DNA of 64,000 nt, taken from NCBI RefSeq assembly GCF_003987255.1, contig NZ_PIQC01000003.1:310001-374000 (forward strand). Direction: 5' to 3'. The stretch's first letter is position 1. Every line of letters begins with the position of its first letter. This stretch comes from Idiomarina ramblicola. GTDB lineage: Bacteria > Pseudomonadota > Gammaproteobacteria > Enterobacterales > Alteromonadaceae. Below are positions 48,066 to 57,670 of the stretch, one piece after another. Made by a program: the position numbers and the translations under genes. The notes beneath the pieces are model-generated. The model did not search any database. It was given only the letters and a program-made list of their open reading frames with translations, and was not told the origin of the DNA.

Positions 48066-48165
48066 GTTAACCCCTTTTTTGTCACAGCCAGTTGAGCCAC
48101 CGGCCGCGGTCAGTCAACGCTAAATGTGGCGCTATTGTAGCGCGAATTAATTCGTATTTCCCGTC

Positions 48166-48192
48166 CAAATTGGTGCTTAAAGCACCAATTTG
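48166..48192 (-). other. Perfect 11-bp hairpin around the aceF stop codon
   Basis: CAAATTGGTGC (48166-48176) and GCACCAATTTG (48182-48192) are exact complements with loop TTAAA, which holds the aceF stop codon. No T-run follows. It may slow exonucleases or reduce readthrough into lpdA. Confidence 0.55.
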
Positions 48193-49928
48193 CGGATATC
48201 GCCCAACACGCCGCTTAAGTAAGCGGTGAAACGTGCGGCTTCTGCCCCATCAATGACTCGATGGTCATACGACAGTGACAACGGCAACGTCAGGCGTGGT
48301 TCAAACTCCTTGCCGTTCCATTTTGGTTTCATTTCATTACGGGAAACTCCCAAAATGGCAACGTCAGGTGCATTAACAATTGGCGTAAACGCTGTACCGC
48401 CAATACCACCCAGGCTGGAAATTGAGAAGCAGCCGCCTTGCATATCGGTTGCTTTCAGTTTGCCGTCACGAGCTTTAGAACTAATTTCCACCAGCTCTTC
48501 CGACAGCTCGTAAATGCCCTTTTTGTCGACATCACGAATCACCGGAACCACCAGACCGTTTGGCGTATCAACGGCAATGCCAATGTTGACATACTTCTTC
48601 ATGTACAACGATTCCCCCGACTCTGACAACGAAGAGTTAAAGGTCGGGAATTCGCGCAATGCTTTGGCACAAGCTTTCAGAATGAACACCAGTGGGGTAA
48701 TTTTGAAGCCCAGATCCTGCTTCTTCGCCACTTCGTTTTCTGACTTACGGAAGTTTTCCAGCTCGGTAATATCCGCTTCATCGAATTGCGTCACGTGAGG
48801 AATAGTGACCCAGTTACGATGCAGATTCGGTCCCGATTTACGCTGAATGCGTGACAGCTGAACTTCTTCCACTTCGCCAAACTTGCTGAAGTCGACTTTC
48901 GGCGGATCAATCACCTGCAGTCCACCACCGCCCTGACCAGTTGAGCCGGCCACAGCTTTCGGACGGGACAGCTCGTATTTAACAAAATCCTGCACGTCTT
49001 CTTTCAGTATGCGGTCTTTAGGTCCAGTGCCTTTGACTTGCGACAAGTCGACACCAAACTCACGCGCAACACGGCGAACCGCCGGTGACGCATGCAGTAC
49101 GCCCTCTTTGCGATCGCTACGCTGACTTGGGTGATCAGGAACCGGCGGCTGGCGTTCGCTACTTGGCTTAACGCTGCCACCACTGTCTTTTTCTTGGTCC
49201 TGCTCTTTGTCGTCAGACTTTTTATCCGATTCCTTTCCGGACTCTTTAGCAGGTTCTTTCTCTTCAGCTTCAGAGTCATCAGCGCCACCGGAAACTTTCA
49301 GTTTCGCAATAACAGAGCCCTGCGAGACTTTATCGCCGACATTGACCAGCATTTCTTCAATTTCACCATCTTCCGGGCAAGGCACATCCATAGTGGCTTT
49401 GTCGGTTTCCAGTGTAATCAAGCCATCTTCAGCGGACACCGAATCGCCTTTAGAGACCAGGATTTCGATGATTTCAACGTCTTCCTCATCACCAATGTCC
49501 GGTACTTCTACATCAATAACTTTGCTGCCACCACCAGAAGATTTCTTCTCAGGTTCAGAGTCTTCGTCTTTCTCTTCTTCCTGTTTGTCTTCCGATTTTT
49601 CAGCTTTGTCTTCGGTTTCTTCTTCGTCAGCTTTGTCGCTGGCTTCTTCAGCTTCTTCGCTGTCAGAGTCGTCCGACTCTTCCGAATCACCGGAAGCCTC
49701 GACCATTGCCAGTACATCGCCTTCGCTAATGGTATCGCCGACTTTTACCTTCAGCTCGGTAATTTTACCGCCTGAAGACGCCGGAATGTCCATGGAAGCT
49801 TTGTCGCTTTCAACAGTCACGATACCGTCTTCCTGTTCAACGGTATCGCCTTCACTGACCAGAATTTCAATGACTTCTACTTCTTCGCCGCCCACGTCGG
49901 GGACTTTGAGTTCGATTTGATCGGCCAT
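48177..49928 (-). CDS. aceF: Pyruvate dehydrogenase E2, dihydrolipoyl acetyltransferase
   Basis: The 583-residue E2 has two lipoyl domains (about 1-75 and 125-200), each with its lipoylated Lys (ESDKASMD and ETDKATMD), a subunit-binding domain (HASPAVRRVAREFGVDL), and the catalytic domain ending with SYDHRVIDGAEAARF (catalytic His). E. coli AceF has three lipoyl domains. The linkers are extremely rich in Glu, Asp, Lys and Ser rather than Ala and Pro. It is between aceE (12 bp) and lpdA. Confidence 0.95.
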   Translation of the reverse strand: MADQIELKVPDVGGEEVEVIEILVSEGDTVEQEDGIVTVESDKASMDIPASSGGKITELKVKVGDTISEGDVLAMVEASGDSEESDDSDSEEAEEASDKADEEETEDKAEKSEDKQEEEKDEDSEPEKKSSGGGSKVIDVEVPDIGDEEDVEIIEILVSKGDSVSAEDGLITLETDKATMDVPCPEDGEIEEMLVNVGDKVSQGSVIAKLKVSGGADDSEAEEKEPAKESGKESDKKSDDKEQDQEKDSGGSVKPSSERQPPVPDHPSQRSDRKEGVLHASPAVRRVAREFGVDLSQVKGTGPKDRILKEDVQDFVKYELSRPKAVAGSTGQGGGGLQVIDPPKVDFSKFGEVEEVQLSRIQRKSGPNLHRNWVTIPHVTQFDEADITELENFRKSENEVAKKQDLGFKITPLVFILKACAKALREFPTFNSSLSESGESLYMKKYVNIGIAVDTPNGLVVPVIRDVDKKGIYELSEELVEISSKARDGKLKATDMQGGCFSISSLGGIGGTAFTPIVNAPDVAILGVSRNEMKPKWNGKEFEPRLTLPLSLSYDHRVIDGAEAARFTAYLSGVLGDIRKLVL

Positions 49929-49940
49929 CTCAGTACCTCC

Positions 49941-52613
49941 TTATGCTAAACGCGGGTTCAGCTTGTCAGTGTCGATATCGTAGTCTTTGATAGCTTTAGC
50001 CACCACTTTCTTATCGATATCCCCCTGGTCCGCTAATTCTTTTAGCGCCGCAACCACAATGTATTGTGGGTTAATTTCAAAATGCTTACGCAAATTACCG
50101 CGACTGTCTGAGCGTCCATAACCATCGGTACCCAATACACGGTAAGAGGTTGGAACCCAGGCACGGACCTGGTCGGCATACAATTTCATGTAGTCCGTAG
50201 CAGCCACTGCCGGTCCTTTTGCCTTCTTCATGACTTGCGTAATGTAGGCCTCTTTCTCTTTCTTCTCAGGGTGCAGCATGTTCCAGCGGTCGTTATCCAG
50301 ACCGTCGCGCGCCAGTTCATTGAATGAAGTTACGCTGTAAACCGTTGAGTTGATATCGTACTCTTCAGACAAGATTGTGGCCGCTTCACGTACTTGCTGC
50401 AAAATGGTGCCGCTGCCTAACAACTGAACGTCGCCTTTGGCTTTGTTCTTGGCCTTCACTTTATCTAGCTCGTAAATACCTTTGATGATGCCTTCTTCGA
50501 CACCTTCCGGCATTTCTGGCTGATGGTAGTTTTCGTTCATTACCGTCAGGTAATAGAAAACGTTTTCCTGATCGCCAAACATGCGCTTCAGGCCATCGTG
50601 CACGATAACCGCAATTTCATAACCGTAAGTCGGGTCATAGCTAATGCAGTTCGGCACCGTGCCAAAGTGAACCAGGCTGTGTCCGTCCTGATGCTGCAGA
50701 CCTTCGCCATTGAGCGTTGTGCGACCGGCGGTACCACCGACCAGGAAGCCCCGGGTCTGGCTGTCGCCTGCAGCCCAGACTAAATCGCCCACACGCTGGA
50801 AACCGAACATGGAGTAGTAAATGTAGAACGGAATCATCGGTTCGTTGTTTAGCGAGTAACTGGTACCCGCTGCAACCCAGGATGCCATAGCACCCAGTTC
50901 GTTGATGCCTTCCTGAATCACCTGACCTTTCTTATCTTCACGATAATAAGCCACCTGGTCTTTATCCTGCGGCGTGTATTTCTGCCCGTGGTGCGAGTAA
51001 ATACCGACCTGACGGAACAAGCCTTCCATACCAAAAGTACGGGCTTCATCCGGAATGATTGGCACAATACGTTTACCAATTTTCTTGTCTTTCAGCAGCG
51101 CGGTCAACACGCGAACAAAGGCCATGGTGGAGGAAATTTCACGATCCCCTGAACCTTTCAGCACCGCGTCAAACGCTTTTAATGCCGGCAGTTCCAGCTC
51201 CACATCGCTCTCGGGACGACGTACTGGCATATACCCACCGAGCTTCTCGCGACGCTCGTTCAGGTACTTCATTTCATCACTGTCGTCGTCAAACTTGTAG
51301 TACGGCAGGTCTTCCAGTTCTTTGTCTTCAAACGGAATATTGAAACGGTCGCGCATGTGCTTAACCGCATCCAGATCCATTTTCTTAACCTGGTGGGCAA
51401 TGTTTTTGCCTTCGCCCGCTGCGCCCATGCCGTAACCTTTAACGGTTTTCGCTAAAATAACCTGTGGACGGCCTTTGGTGTTTACCGCTTTGTGATAGGC
51501 CGAGTATACTTTGACCGGATCGTGACCACCGCGGTTTAAGCGCCAGATGTCTTCGTCAGATAAGTTGGCGACCATTTCTTCGGTTTCAGGGTACTTACCA
51601 AAGAAGTTTTCACGGGTGAACTTACCGCCTTTGGCTTTGAAGTTCTGGTAATCACCGTCAACGGTTTCTTCCATTAACTGTTGTAATTTACCTTCGGTAT
51701 CGCGATACAGCAGTGGATCCCAGTAGCGACCCCAAATCACTTTAATCACTTCCCAACCAGCGCCATGGAAGTTACCTTCCAGTTCCTGGATAATTTTGCC
51801 ATTACCACGTACCGGGCCGTCTAAGCGCTGTAAGTTACAGTTGATAACAAAGGTCAGGTTATCCAGCTCTTCGCGAGCCGCCAGACCAATAGCACCTAAG
51901 CTTTCTGGCTCATCGGTTTCGCCGTCACCTAAGAAGCAGTAAACACGCTGTTTCGAGCAGTCTTTAATGCCACGGTCAGTCAAATACTTAAGGAAACGGG
52001 CTAAATAGATAGCCTGAATTGGACCTAAGCCCATAGAAACCGTCGGGAACTGCCAGAAGTCAGGCATTAAGTTCGGGTGCGGATAAGAAGGTAAGCCTAT
52101 GCCGTCGACTTCCTGACGGAAGTTATTGAGTTGCTCTTCGGTTAGGCGGCCTTCAATGAAGGCACGACCGTAAATGCCGGGAGACACATGCCCCTGAATA
52201 AACAGGAAGTCGCCGCCGTCACCTTCACTCGGTGCACGGAAAAAGTGGTTAAAGCCCACATCGTACAACATGGCTGAAGAGGCAAAACTGGCAAGGTGCC
52301 CGCCCAGCTCTTCGCCTTTTTTTGATGCCCGCAATACCATCATGGCAGCATTCCAGCGAATAGCTGAGCGAATGCGCGATTCCAGCGTCTGGTTACCCGG
52401 CATGGTCGGTTCCTGACTCGCCGGAATGGTATTCAAATACGCCGTTGTTGGTTTATAAGGTAAATAAGCACCGTTACGACGGGCTTTATCGACCAGCTGT
52501 TCTAACAGGAAGTGTGCTCGCTCGGGGCCTTCTGCCTCAAGCACACCTTCAAGAGCGTCTAACCACTCCAGAGTTTCCTGCTGGTCGACATCTTTGTTTA
52601 ATTCTTCACTCAT
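49941..52613 (-). CDS. aceE: Pyruvate dehydrogenase E1 (homodimeric)
   Basis: The 890-residue thiamine-diphosphate enzyme decarboxylates pyruvate and passes the acetyl group to E2. Marks are GHLASFASSAMLYDVGFNHFF in the N-terminal part, the ThDP motif GDGETDEPES...NCNLQRLDGPVRGN, and GYGRSDSRGNLRKHFE at the C-terminus. It matches the E. coli AceE type. It starts 25 bp after pdhR. Confidence 0.97.
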   Translation of the reverse strand: MSEELNKDVDQQETLEWLDALEGVLEAEGPERAHFLLEQLVDKARRNGAYLPYKPTTAYLNTIPASQEPTMPGNQTLESRIRSAIRWNAAMMVLRASKKGEELGGHLASFASSAMLYDVGFNHFFRAPSEGDGGDFLFIQGHVSPGIYGRAFIEGRLTEEQLNNFRQEVDGIGLPSYPHPNLMPDFWQFPTVSMGLGPIQAIYLARFLKYLTDRGIKDCSKQRVYCFLGDGETDEPESLGAIGLAAREELDNLTFVINCNLQRLDGPVRGNGKIIQELEGNFHGAGWEVIKVIWGRYWDPLLYRDTEGKLQQLMEETVDGDYQNFKAKGGKFTRENFFGKYPETEEMVANLSDEDIWRLNRGGHDPVKVYSAYHKAVNTKGRPQVILAKTVKGYGMGAAGEGKNIAHQVKKMDLDAVKHMRDRFNIPFEDKELEDLPYYKFDDDSDEMKYLNERREKLGGYMPVRRPESDVELELPALKAFDAVLKGSGDREISSTMAFVRVLTALLKDKKIGKRIVPIIPDEARTFGMEGLFRQVGIYSHHGQKYTPQDKDQVAYYREDKKGQVIQEGINELGAMASWVAAGTSYSLNNEPMIPFYIYYSMFGFQRVGDLVWAAGDSQTRGFLVGGTAGRTTLNGEGLQHQDGHSLVHFGTVPNCISYDPTYGYEIAVIVHDGLKRMFGDQENVFYYLTVMNENYHQPEMPEGVEEGIIKGIYELDKVKAKNKAKGDVQLLGSGTILQQVREAATILSEEYDINSTVYSVTSFNELARDGLDNDRWNMLHPEKKEKEAYITQVMKKAKGPAVAATDYMKLYADQVRAWVPTSYRVLGTDGYGRSDSRGNLRKHFEINPQYIVVAALKELADQGDIDKKVVAKAIKDYDIDTDKLNPRLA

Positions 52614-52638
52614 AGCTATTCCTTACCTTTTTATCAAT

Positions 52639-53385
52639 TCAGGAACGTCGTAGCGAACGTTGAATGCGTGACTGTTCTTTGCCTAAGTCTAACAATGTCT
52701 GTTCAATATAGGCCAAATGTTGGTGACACGCATCCCGCGCTTGCTCCGGTTGGCCAGCAACAATGGCACTCACCAGCTGCTGACGGTGTTGATTCAGTTT
52801 CTCCAGCAAGCCTTCACGGCCGGCCAGTATTTCCAGGTTCTGGCGAATATTCTCCGCCAGCAATTCCTGCATGCCGTGTACAACATGCAACAAAATAACG
52901 TTATGCGAGGCTTCAGCAATACGGTGGTAGAACTCAACCAAGGCATCAACCTGTTTATCAATGCTGCTCGTTTGGCTACCAACAATGCTTTTTATACTCT
53001 CAGATATGCGATCCAGATCGGCATCGGTACCTCTTAACGCGGCGTAAAATGAGGAAATGCCTTCCAGCGCATGACGGAACTCGAGCAAGTCAAATTGCGA
53101 CTCTGGGTGTTTGGCCAGCAATTCAAACAAAGGTTCGGTTAGTTGTTCGTTCATGCTGTTAACCACGTAAGTTCCGCCACCCTGGCGACGCTCTACCACA
53201 CCTTTGGCTTCCAGCTTTTGAATGGCTTCACGCAACGAGGGCCGTGACACCTTAAACTGCTGTGCCAACTGCCGCTCTGACGGTAGTTTTTGCCCGGCAC
53301 CCAGTCGCCCGTCCACTATCATCTGCTCAAGATGAGCGACGATAGTGTCGGATAACTTTGTTTGTTTTATGGGTAAATCCGGCAT
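52639..53385 (-). CDS. pdhR: PdhR, pyruvate-responsive GntR-family repressor
   Basis: The 248-residue FadR-type GntR regulator has an N-terminal winged helix (GAGQKLPSERQLAQQFKVSRPSLREAIQKLEAKGVVERRQGGGTYV region, residues about 27-70) and a C-terminal helical effector domain (HNVILLHVVHGMQELL). PdhR represses aceEF until pyruvate binds. It is the first gene of the operon and has a matching operator just upstream. Confidence 0.95.
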   Translation of the reverse strand: MPDLPIKQTKLSDTIVAHLEQMIVDGRLGAGQKLPSERQLAQQFKVSRPSLREAIQKLEAKGVVERRQGGGTYVVNSMNEQLTEPLFELLAKHPESQFDLLEFRHALEGISSFYAALRGTDADLDRISESIKSIVGSQTSSIDKQVDALVEFYHRIAEASHNVILLHVVHGMQELLAENIRQNLEILAGREGLLEKLNQHRQQLVSAIVAGQPEQARDACHQHLAYIEQTLLDLGKEQSRIQRSLRRS

Positions 53386-53392
53386 AACGGTA

Positions 53393-53409
53393 AATTGGTC
53401 AGACCAAAA
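53393..53409. promoter_or_regulatory. PdhR operator
   Basis: AATTGGTCAGACCAAAA matches the known PdhR consensus ATTGGTNNNACCAAT at nearly every position. It lies 8 bp upstream of the pdhR ATG and just past the predicted transcription start, so bound PdhR would block the operon promoter. Confidence 0.85.
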
Positions 53410-53418
53410 GATGCGGTT

Positions 53419-53447
53419 ATTCTAAATCATTTACTTGCTGAGCCCAA
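53419..53447 (-). promoter_or_regulatory. Sigma70 promoter of pdhR-aceEF
   Basis: Minus strand TTGGGC (53447-53442) and TAGAAT (53424-53419) with 17 bp between them. The -10 is one base from consensus. The start would be near 53412, placing the PdhR operator at about +3 to +19. Confidence 0.5.
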
Positions 53448-53470
53448 ATTTTTCTTAGCTGGTACTACCT

Positions 53471-54301
53471 CTAACTGACCCAGCCTGCCAGGGTCAATGC
53501 AGCAATAACGCACACCCAGAATATCTGCTGACGACGCATTAAGCGCAACTGACAGGCAGCATGTTCGGTTCTGTCATCGGCGTGCTGAGGCGTATCTTCT
53601 GCCTTATCGGCAACATCAAAAAGCAACTTATCGGGGTTCACCTGAGGGTTCAAACTGTGCTGCAACCACACGGGAAGCGCCCGTGAAAAATGCCCGACGA
53701 CCAGCAGACCAAAAGCTGACAACCTGACCGGAACCCAGTCAGCAAACCACACCAACTGCTGCCATGGCTTATCCGACTCCGGTTCTTGTTCTTCGATGCG
53801 GTTCTCAGCGTAGCGTAAGGTCGCGTAAACTAGTGCACCAAAGCTGCCGAACAACACAAAATAGAACATCACCGCAATATATTGCCGATAATTGATCCAG
53901 ATTAGAGAGTCGCTGAGTTGTTGTGGCTGATGACGGCCGGCAAACTCAGTTAAGGCTAACTGACGCTCATTCACCTGTTGCTCATCACCGCGGTTGGCTG
54001 CTTTTAAGTAAGCTTTGTAGTCTTTACGCGCTGGTTCACAATTGATTGCCAGCAACAGCGCCAAAATGCTGACAATAAAGGTCACCATCAAGTTATCCAG
54101 CAGCACAACCAAAAAGCCAACCACTAATGCCGGAATCAATAGACGAACCAGTTGCAGCGGTTCGCTTTCCCATTTTTCATTCTTGAGCCGTGCCGAACTC
54201 CAACGTTGCCAGCGTTCTAAATAAAACGACCAGTGTAAAAAAGCCGGACTGTGATACAAACGCTCAACGCTTAATGCAATCAGCAACGCAATGAGGACCA
54301 T
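53471..54301 (-). CDS. ampE: AmpE-like membrane protein
   Basis: The 276-residue protein has four or so hydrophobic segments and is next to ampD, as AmpE always is in gammaproteobacteria. QYIAVMFYFVLFGSFGALVYATLRY and FADWVPVRLSAFGLLVVGHF match the family blocks. AmpE is a sensory or signalling membrane protein of the ampDE operon whose function remains unclear. It starts 10 bp after ampD. Confidence 0.85.
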   Translation of the reverse strand: MVLIALLIALSVERLYHSPAFLHWSFYLERWQRWSSARLKNEKWESEPLQLVRLLIPALVVGFLVVLLDNLMVTFIVSILALLLAINCEPARKDYKAYLKAANRGDEQQVNERQLALTEFAGRHQPQQLSDSLIWINYRQYIAVMFYFVLFGSFGALVYATLRYAENRIEEQEPESDKPWQQLVWFADWVPVRLSAFGLLVVGHFSRALPVWLQHSLNPQVNPDKLLFDVADKAEDTPQHADDRTEHAACQLRLMRRQQIFWVCVIAALTLAGWVS

Positions 54302-54311
54302 TCATGACTCC

Positions 54312-54860
54312 TTATAAGGCACTTAAGTAGGTTTGCCAGTCAAATTCACTGCCGGGATCGGTTTTTCGACCCGGGGCGATATCCTGATGGCCGACAATAC
54401 GCCGACGATTCAACTTTGGGTATGTGGCTATGAGCGCCTCAGTGACCGCAATTAACTGTTCATACTGTTGTTCAGTATAGGCGCTGTCGTCGGTTCCTTC
54501 GAGCTCAATTCCAATACTGAAATCGTTACACCGACCGCGGCCGCAATATCTCGACATACCAGCGTGCCAGGCTCGTTTATCGAAGGGCACGTATTGCTCC
54601 AGCGTGCCGTCGCGGCGGATCACACAATGTGCAGACACCCGGAGCCCTTCCAGGATCGAAAAATCCGGATGCGCGTCGGTTTCCAGCTCGCCCATAAACA
54701 ATTGACGCACATACGGCGTGTCGTATTCACCCTCGGGCAGGCTGATGCAATGAATGACCAGCAGACTGATCTCATCGGTCTGTGGGCGCTCGTCATAGTG
54801 CGGAGACGGGTACTGCACTGCCGTTGTTATTTTATGATTTTTTATCGGGTCGCTTTTCAC
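54312..54860 (-). CDS. ampD: AmpD, 1,6-anhydro-N-acetylmuramyl-L-alanine amidase
   Basis: The 182-residue cytoplasmic zinc amidase recycles anhydromuropeptides and thereby keeps AmpR-controlled beta-lactamase low. It starts at a GTG (54860) and matches E. coli AmpD: PSPHYDERP, LLVIHCISLP (zinc His), VSAHCVIRRDG, DKRAWHAGMS, NDFSIGIELEGTD and GHQDIAPGRKTDPG (second His and Asp). Ribosome site is weak. Confidence 0.93.
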   Translation of the reverse strand: MKSDPIKNHKITTAVQYPSPHYDERPQTDEISLLVIHCISLPEGEYDTPYVRQLFMGELETDAHPDFSILEGLRVSAHCVIRRDGTLEQYVPFDKRAWHAGMSRYCGRGRCNDFSIGIELEGTDDSAYTEQQYEQLIAVTEALIATYPKLNRRRIVGHQDIAPGRKTDPGSEFDWQTYLSAL

Positions 54861-54912
54861 GGGCTCAACAAAACGGTAAAGTTTGCCCCCTAGTATCCGT
54901 ATTGTCTGCTAA

Positions 54913-55800
<888 letters not shown>

Positions 55801-55886
55801 ATAGCGAATAACTTACAGGAAAATAGAATTTACTAACTGGCGCTGATGAACCACAGTTCTGCTGTTTTTAAACAGGGAGCTGTCTT

Positions 55887-56369
55887 ATGCAGGAAGCACA
55901 CTTTCGCCGTTTACCCGTTCTTCGTTTTTCCGGTAACGGTTTTAGTCTTATCGAGATGATGGTCGTGGTGGCCATCATTGCCATTCTCTCGGCCATTGCC
56001 GTTCCGTCCTACACCTACTACACCCAGCAAGCCAAAGTCAGCAAAGCTTTGGCACACGCGCAACCACTTCAATTGGGTATTGCTTTATGCTGGCAAATTG
56101 AAGGGCAGTTAAACCAGTGCAATCAAGCAGGCAACAACGGCATTCCCGCTTTACCGTCGCCATTACCCGATGAACTCAATGATCTCAGCCTGAGCCAGTC
56201 TGCCGCGGTAAGATTAACGCTCAACGAAGTCAGTATTAACAATCAGCCACTGCAGATTGAACTGACCCCCAACGCTGCAACGACTCATTTAGCCTGGACC
56301 ATTGCCTGCTCTGATTTTAGCGAGGCGCGTTCGGTGGTGAAGAACTGTGAACAACAGGTAAGCTACTAA
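55887..56369 (+). CDS. pilA: Type IV pilin (PilA-like major pilin)
   Basis: The 160-residue prepilin has an 18-residue leader that is longer than usual and basic, then cleavage after Gly18 before FSLIEMMVVVAIIAILSAIA with Glu at +5. The C-terminal Cys pair (ACSDFSEARSVVKNC) probably forms the pilin D-loop disulfide. The gene heads the pilABCD set, coupled to pilB by a TAATG overlap. Confidence 0.88.
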   Translation: MQEAHFRRLPVLRFSGNGFSLIEMMVVVAIIAILSAIAVPSYTYYTQQAKVSKALAHAQPLQLGIALCWQIEGQLNQCNQAGNNGIPALPSPLPDELNDLSLSQSAAVRLTLNEVSINNQPLQIELTPNAATTHLAWTIACSDFSEARSVVKNCEQQVSY

Positions 56370-57670
56370 TGAGTTTTATCGCCCGTTGCTCTCTTACCCA
56401 CCTTAGCGCGCACCTGAATGCAGGAAAGGCCGGAGCCGATCCTTTTCTGTCGGAGCACGGCCTGCTTCTCTTTGCCGAAAGCGAGCACTGGGTTTTGCTG
56501 TTACAGCGGCCGGGGTTTCCGTCTGTGGATTCAGTGTTGTTAAGTTTCTACAGTGAAAAGCAGGTGCTGATTATTCAGGGGGAAGGGGAACTTCCCGGTC
56601 TTCAACTGGCACATGACTCGGCTATTGAGTATGTCGAGCAACTGCTACTGCATTGCTCTGACAACGGTCTGTCGGATCTTCACTTGCAGCCACAACGCGA
56701 TGGTTTTGTCGTCAGAGGTCGTGAAGCCGGAGAGTTAAATCGTCTGGACTTTCTGGCTATTGATTTCGGGCAGCAGGTGTATTCACGTATTAAGGTGCTC
56801 GCTAACCTCGATTTAACCGAGCAACGCCAGCCGCAGGATGGTCGACTGTCGGTGCTTTCAGAAAATAACCGACAACATGAGTTTCGCTTAAGTTGCTGCC
56901 CGGTTATTGGCGGTGAGAAATTAGTACTCCGATGCTTACAGCCAACACACAATATTACCCCGCTGCAACAGACCGGCTTACTGAAAGAACAATACCATTG
57001 GTTTGCCCAAAGCCTTGCTCAAAGCCAGGGATTAATTCTAGTTACCGGCCCCACCGGCAGCGGCAAAACTTCGACGCTTTATAGCGCAATGAGTCAATTA
57101 AATACCGAACACAGTAATATCTGCAGCGTCGAAGATCCGGTTGAAGTTCCTCTTCCTGGCTGCAGTCAGGTCATGGTTAATACGCGTCAGGGCTTAACCT
57201 TCGCGAATATTCTCAGAGCCCTGCTAAGGCAAGATCCGGATGTCATTCTTATTGGCGAAATCCGCGATGCAGAAACGGCAAAAATTGCCGTACAAGCGGC
57301 TCAAACCGGGCATCTGGTGCTCAGCTCACTGCACACCAACAGTTGTCTCGACAGTATAAAACGGCTGGAGTCATTAGGAATTAATCCGCTTGATATCAGA
57401 AGTTCTCTAAAGCTGATTGTCAGCCAACGCTTATTCGCTGTACAGCAACCGCAAAGTGGTACAACACAAAAGCGCCAGGCGGTTTATGAAGTTGTGCCCT
57501 GGTTAGAGCAGGCTGAGGCTCTATTTAAAACAGAAACAGGCAATGACGAACTGCGCCGTTATTTGCAGCCGTTAATGCTTCCTGATTTTTCACAAGCCTT
57601 GCAGCATTATATTGATGCAGGTCTTATCAACGGCGCAGAAAAGGAGCGCTTTGCTTATGAAGCTGATTAA
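56369..57670 (+). CDS. pilB: Type IV pilus assembly ATPase PilB (short form)
   Basis: The 433-residue hexameric ATPase has Walker [14 protein letters not shown], the Asp box, Walker B VILIGEIRDAETA and the His box LSSLHTNS. It is clearly shorter than the usual PilB of about 570 residues because the N-terminal GspE-N domain is missing, and the four-Cys zinc motif after RLFA is also absent. In this it resembles HofB of E. coli. It powers pilus extension. Confidence 0.88.
   Translation: MSFIARCSLTHLSAHLNAGKAGADPFLSEHGLLLFAESEHWVLLLQRPGFPSVDSVLLSFYSEKQVLIIQGEGELPGLQLAHDSAIEYVEQLLLHCSDNGLSDLHLQPQRDGFVVRGREAGELNRLDFLAIDFGQQVYSRIKVLANLDLTEQRQPQDGRLSVLSENNRQHEFRLSCCPVIGGEKLVLRCLQPTHNITPLQQTGLLKEQYHWFAQSLAQSQGLILVTGPTGSGKTSTLYSAMSQLNTEHSNICSVEDPVEVPLPGCSQVMVNTRQGLTFANILRALLRQDPDVILIGEIRDAETAKIAVQAAQTGHLVLSSLHTNSCLDSIKRLESLGINPLDIRSSLKLIVSQRLFAVQQPQSGTTQKRQAVYEVVPWLEQAEALFKTETGNDELRRYLQPLMLPDFSQALQHYIDAGLINGAEKERFAYEAD

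Noticed and set aside
49092-49920. Two long open frames on the plus strand opposite aceF (Phe-rich and Ser-rich translations)
   Set aside because: They mirror the Glu/Asp/Lys-rich linkers of AceF on the other strand; low-complexity composition, no ribosome site and no family resemblance.
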